The notes under the pieces were generated by a model that ran no database searches, was not told the origin of the DNA, and worked only from the letters and a program-made list of their open reading frames with translations. Shown here one piece after another: positions 15,768 through 17,940 of a DNA stretch of 17,940 nt (within the stretch, counting starts at the first letter, position 1; every line of letters begins with the position of its first letter). Source of the stretch: Pseudomonadota bacterium (GTDB lineage Bacteria; SAR324; XYD2-FULL-50-16; JAHJRI01); the NCBI GenBank assembly GCA_022360105.1, contig JAKSDL010000925.1:1-17940 (forward strand), read 5' to 3'. The position numbers and the translations under genes are program-made.

Positions 15768-15773
15768 GTCAAG

Positions 15774-16190
15774 CTAACCCGCAGAGTTGGGCTCTTTGGT
15801 TCGGTATCCCATCAAGAGCAGTGAAAATGCTCCCAACAGTGCTACTCCACCAATCATAGCCACCGGAGCAAACGTCATCGCTCCGTTGGTCAAGCCCCTT
15901 AAAATCAATCCAATCGGAAGTAATCCGGACACGATTCCCAGCCAGGAAATTCCTTTGCTCAACTTTGTAGAACCATTGTAATTCAATAACAACAGACCGA
16001 TCACAACATTACAGATTCCAATCAGCATGCCATGGGTATGACCGGCTCTCAATGTTATCCGAGCCATATCCATTTCATAGATTCCACCGGAAAGATGCTC
16101 TGGAATGGTGAGTCCCAGGTAAAATGCAAAAAATCCAGCCATTACAAGAATTGCCAATCCGACCTTGATATTCCGTCTTCCAATTTCCAT
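15774..16190 (-). CDS. Four-helix membrane protein with HTHG motif, unknown function
   Basis: This 138-residue inner membrane protein has four hydrophobic segments at about 8-28, 51-72, 81-100 and 107-127. Helix 2 starts with RAGHTHGMLIG, giving His51 and His53 at the membrane edge, which could bind a metal or heme. I do not recognise a named family. AGGA five bases upstream supports the ATG at 16190. The gene lies 19 bases after the ABM-like gene and is probably co-transcribed with it. It ends against the activase gene with a shared hairpin between them. The pairing with a small ABM-like protein gives no clear functional clue. Confidence 0.75.
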   Translation of the reverse strand: MEIGRRNIKVGLAILVMAGFFAFYLGLTIPEHLSGGIYEMDMARITLRAGHTHGMLIGICNVVIGLLLLNYNGSTKLSKGISWLGIVSGLLPIGLILRGLTNGAMTFAPVAMIGGVALLGAFSLLLMGYRTKEPNSAG

Positions 16191-16209
16191 GCTATTCCTA
16201 ATTGAAGAG

Positions 16210-16515
16210 TTAACTGTATTTGGTTTCAGTTTCTGTCTGCAGGCGAATGGAGGATAAGCTTTCTCCTGCCAGCTTTTGAACAGATTCTGAAAAGGTTTTA
16301 AAAAAATCCCTTTGTCTAAGGGTTTCCAATGTTTGATTGGAAGTCCAACGACCTACGTGAACCCGTTTTGCCGGTTCACTGGTTTTGAACACGCTATAAA
16401 AGAAGTTGCCTTTTAACTCCGGGTCATTGTCAATATCGAAGATGAATTTGTTGACAACGGCCTGCCATTGGCTCTCGTCGCCCTTATATTCGTATTGAAT
16501 CAAAATACCATCCAT
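16210..16515 (-). CDS. Small ABM-like (dimeric alpha/beta barrel) protein
   Basis: This 101-residue soluble protein starts MDGILIQYEYKGDESQWQAVV, a strand followed by a helix. It continues with a FFYSVFKTSE strand, RVHVGRW, and a helix TLETLRQRDFFKTFSESVQKLAG. That strand-helix-strand-strand-helix order with a W-x-S turn and a helix ending near Phe is typical of antibiotic-biosynthesis-monooxygenase-like and related stress-response barrels. No catalytic residue can be named, so the function stays open: monooxygenase, sensor or quinone-binding. GGAGG with a six-base A spacer upstream of the ATG is a strong ribosome site. It is the first gene of a two-gene minus-strand operon. Confidence 0.68.
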   Translation of the reverse strand: MDGILIQYEYKGDESQWQAVVNKFIFDIDNDPELKGNFFYSVFKTSEPAKRVHVGRWTSNQTLETLRQRDFFKTFSESVQKLAGESLSSIRLQTETETKYS

Positions 16516-16556
16516 TTTTTTCCTCCGTAGTATTTTTATTGGAAAGGGTGGAGGAC

Positions 16557-16680
16557 GGGTAACTCGTTACCCTAAGCTTTCACAGCACCTGTTGGTGTAG
16601 TTGAGCAGCACAAAAATGACCAAAAATACCTTCAATTCAGGCTTCGCCTGATCGGTAACAGATTTGCCCATCCTACAATT
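16557..16680. repeat. Hairpin repeat block (GGGTAAC / GCCCATCCTACAATT type)
   Basis: GGGTAAC-TC-GTTACCC (16557-16572) is a perfect 7-base inverted repeat. Small hairpins CACC-TGTT-GGTG (16586-16597) and CAGGC-TTC-GCCTG (16638-16650) follow. The block ends with GGTAACAGATTTGCCCATCC (16654 on) and TACAATT. The same GGGCAAC/GTTGCCCATCCT core is at 4540-4563. This suggests one dispersed intergenic repeat family in more or less decayed copies. Confidence 0.5.
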
Positions 16681-16810
16681 AACTCCAAATTGTGCATCGT
16701 CCTTCCAGGACGAAACGACAGGAGAATCAGTATTTCGGCGGCTAAAGCACGCCGGCTATAATACATCACCACTAACGCAATGCCATTTAGTCCGGAAGAT
16801 CGGGACTGTA

Positions 16811-16879
16811 TGTTATCCTAAACGCAGTGAAGGGTCTGTCAGAGCCTTCGAGAGATTCTTCACTATCGTTCGGAATGAC
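16811..16879. repeat. Dispersed hairpin repeat, longest copy
   Basis: The left arm TGTTATCCTAAACGCAGTGAAG and the right arm CTTCACTATCGTTCGGAATGAC are imperfect inverted repeats of about 21 bases around a centre GGTCTGTCAGAGCCTTCGAG. A partial copy is at 7793-7832. Non-coding elements of this kind are scattered between genes in many environmental bacteria. No gene for their movement is seen. Confidence 0.6.
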
Positions 16880-16940
16880 CTCTTGGCTAGTTCCCCTTGA
16901 CTGAATGACACTGATCCCTAGCGGGGCAGTTGATATGTAA

Positions 16941-16955
16941 TAGAATTTGATTCTA
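16941..16955. promoter_or_regulatory. Dyad upstream of LysR gene
   Basis: TAGAAT-TTG-ATTCTA is a perfect 6-base inverted repeat 65 bases before the LysR start. LysR-type regulators bind dyads and often control their own gene. The classical T-N11-A form is not exactly met, so this is only a candidate. A second, A/T-rich 12-base inverted repeat with one mismatch flanks the leader (16968-16979 and 17007-17018). Confidence 0.35.
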
Positions 16956-17019
16956 CCTTGACTTCAAATATTTATCTAATTTATTATTTATCTATCAAAT
17001 TATTCATTAAATAAATATC

Positions 17020-17934
17020 ATGGATTACAATCTATTTCCCGTTTTTGTCGAAATCGTTCGGCATCGCAATGTTTCAAAAGCCGCTTCAGTTCTTGGGATA
17101 ACACAATCAGCGGCCAGCAATGCACTTTCCAGGTTGCGATACATGCTTGGCGACAAATTGTTTATTCGAGCCAGTCATGGTGTTGTACCAACCGAATATG
17201 CCCTCAAAATCGCGGGCAGGATTGAGGCTGCTGTAGAAGAGTTAAAGATCATTGGAACTGAAGAATCCCTCAGGCACGTTGAGATTTCCGGAATTACACG
17301 GCGGTTTCGAATTGTGGCATCGGATCTGGAGGAAAGTCTGATTGTTCCAAAACTTGTGGAATATCTCGGTAAAGATGCACCGGGCATCCAGTTGGAGATA
17401 AGACCCTACAATCGAAATACAATCAAAGATGAATTTCAGCTCAACAATGCCGATCTGGTCATGGCTTATCTAGTTGACTCATACGCCAATACGACATCGA
17501 TGGATTTGTTGTATCAGGATTTTTGTTGTGCGGCCAGAAAGGGACATCCACGAATTAAAGGTTCTATCTCCCTTCAAGAGTTTATTCAACATAATCATAT
17601 TCTGGTTTCACCTGACAAAGGCGGATTTCACGGATTGGTAGATGATAAGCTCAAGGAACAGGGAGTAAAAAGAAGGGTCGTCGTCAGTGCTCCTCATTTT
17701 CTTTCCGGTTGTCAATTGTGTGCCTACTCCAATCATGTGATTACCCTGCCGCGATTTTTGGCTGAACAAGTGGCCGATCCCTTTAAATTGAATCTGTTTG
17801 AACTGCCTTTTCAAATGGATGGATTCACCATTGGTATTCATTGGCATCAACGATTGGATAATGATCCCGAACACAGGGTAATACGCAAGATGATTCAGAA
17901 AGTTGTTCGAGATCAGTATCATACACTGCAGTAA
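17020..17934 (+). CDS. LysR-type transcription regulator
   Basis: This 304-residue cytoplasmic regulator has the LysR length. The winged helix-turn-helix (about 1-62) reads FPVFVEIVRHRNVSKAASVL followed by GITQSAASNALSRLRYMLGDKLFIR and then PTEYA, close to the NodD/LeuO-like branch. The ligand domain (about 90-300) has the split alpha/beta pattern (RRFRIVASDLEESLIVPKL, DLVMAYL, HILVSPDKGGF). A CQLCAYS segment with nearby cysteines is in the second half. The ligand cannot be read from sequence. The ATG at 17020 has no clear ribosome site in an A/T-rich leader, so expression may be low. No divergent target gene adjoins it; the repeats on its left separate it from the ABM-like operon, and its target may lie to the right of the window. 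Confidence 0.92.
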   Translation: MDYNLFPVFVEIVRHRNVSKAASVLGITQSAASNALSRLRYMLGDKLFIRASHGVVPTEYALKIAGRIEAAVEELKIIGTEESLRHVEISGITRRFRIVASDLEESLIVPKLVEYLGKDAPGIQLEIRPYNRNTIKDEFQLNNADLVMAYLVDSYANTTSMDLLYQDFCCAARKGHPRIKGSISLQEFIQHNHILVSPDKGGFHGLVDDKLKEQGVKRRVVVSAPHFLSGCQLCAYSNHVITLPRFLAEQVADPFKLNLFELPFQMDGFTIGIHWHQRLDNDPEHRVIRKMIQKVVRDQYHTLQ

Positions 17935-17940
17935 ACAGGC

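Larger units (their letters stand above)
16516..17019. other. Repeat-rich gap upstream of LysR gene
   Basis: This 504-base gap holds several hairpin repeats (16557-16572, 16638-16680, 16697-16713, 16811-16879) and then an A/T-rich leader before the LysR gene. An apparent open frame across 16664-16900 lies inside the repeats and is judged non-coding. It must also hold the promoter of the minus-strand ABM-like gene, but no good pair of boxes is seen. Confidence 0.55.

Noticed and set aside
16664..16900. A 78-residue plus-strand open frame
   Set aside because: It runs through hairpin repeats, has no ribosome site, and its translation shows no protein-like pattern.
16968..17018. A/T-rich 12-base inverted repeat flanking the LysR leader as a firm operator
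   Set aside because: In such A/T-rich sequence a repeat with one mismatch can easily arise by chance. It is mentioned only in the note on the other dyad.

Overview
The window looks like a chromosomal segment of a Gram-negative bacterium with a partly anaerobic metabolism. Two secreted proteins with signal peptides, a polyhydroxyalkanoate (PHA) granule locus and a 1437-residue Fe-S 2-hydroxyacyl-CoA dehydratase activase fusion point that way. Desulfobacterota or a neighbouring phylum is plausible, but the phylum cannot be fixed from sequence reading alone. No rRNA, tRNA, CRISPR array, transposase or integrase was seen.

Layout. (1) 1-1754 is the end of an integron gene-cassette array read on the minus strand. 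It holds one partial and two complete attC sites and three cassettes, each with one gene of unknown function: two secreted proteins and one membrane-anchored protein. The array stops at 1754 and no integrase gene adjoins it. (2) 2309-4519 is a lone GH36 alpha-galactosidase. (3) 4602-8869 is a divergent PHA locus. On the minus strand are two phasin-like genes and a DUF3141 protein with a PhaC-type Cys-Asp-His triad and a TerB-like tail. On the plus strand are the regulator PhaR and a PhaJ/MaoC-type enoyl-CoA hydratase. The 513-base gap between them carries a good promoter and repeated TGCAGTG motifs that could be PhaR operators. (4) 8866-10899 (minus) is a CLC chloride transporter with CBS and RCK_C domains; its stop codon overlaps that of phaJ. 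(5) 11420-15733 is the activase/dehydratase fusion. (6) 15774-16515 (minus) is a two-gene operon of a small ABM-like protein and a four-helix membrane protein. (7) 17020-17934 is a LysR-type regulator.

How the genes work together. PhaJ can draw (R)-3-hydroxyacyl-CoA from beta-oxidation, the DUF3141 protein is the candidate polymer-forming or polymer-cleaving enzyme, the phasins coat the granule and PhaR can sense polymer. No classical phaC, phaA or phaB lies in the window, which makes the DUF3141 protein the most interesting gene here. The cassette array is the clearest accessory region. Intergenic gaps hold two families of dispersed hairpin repeats.
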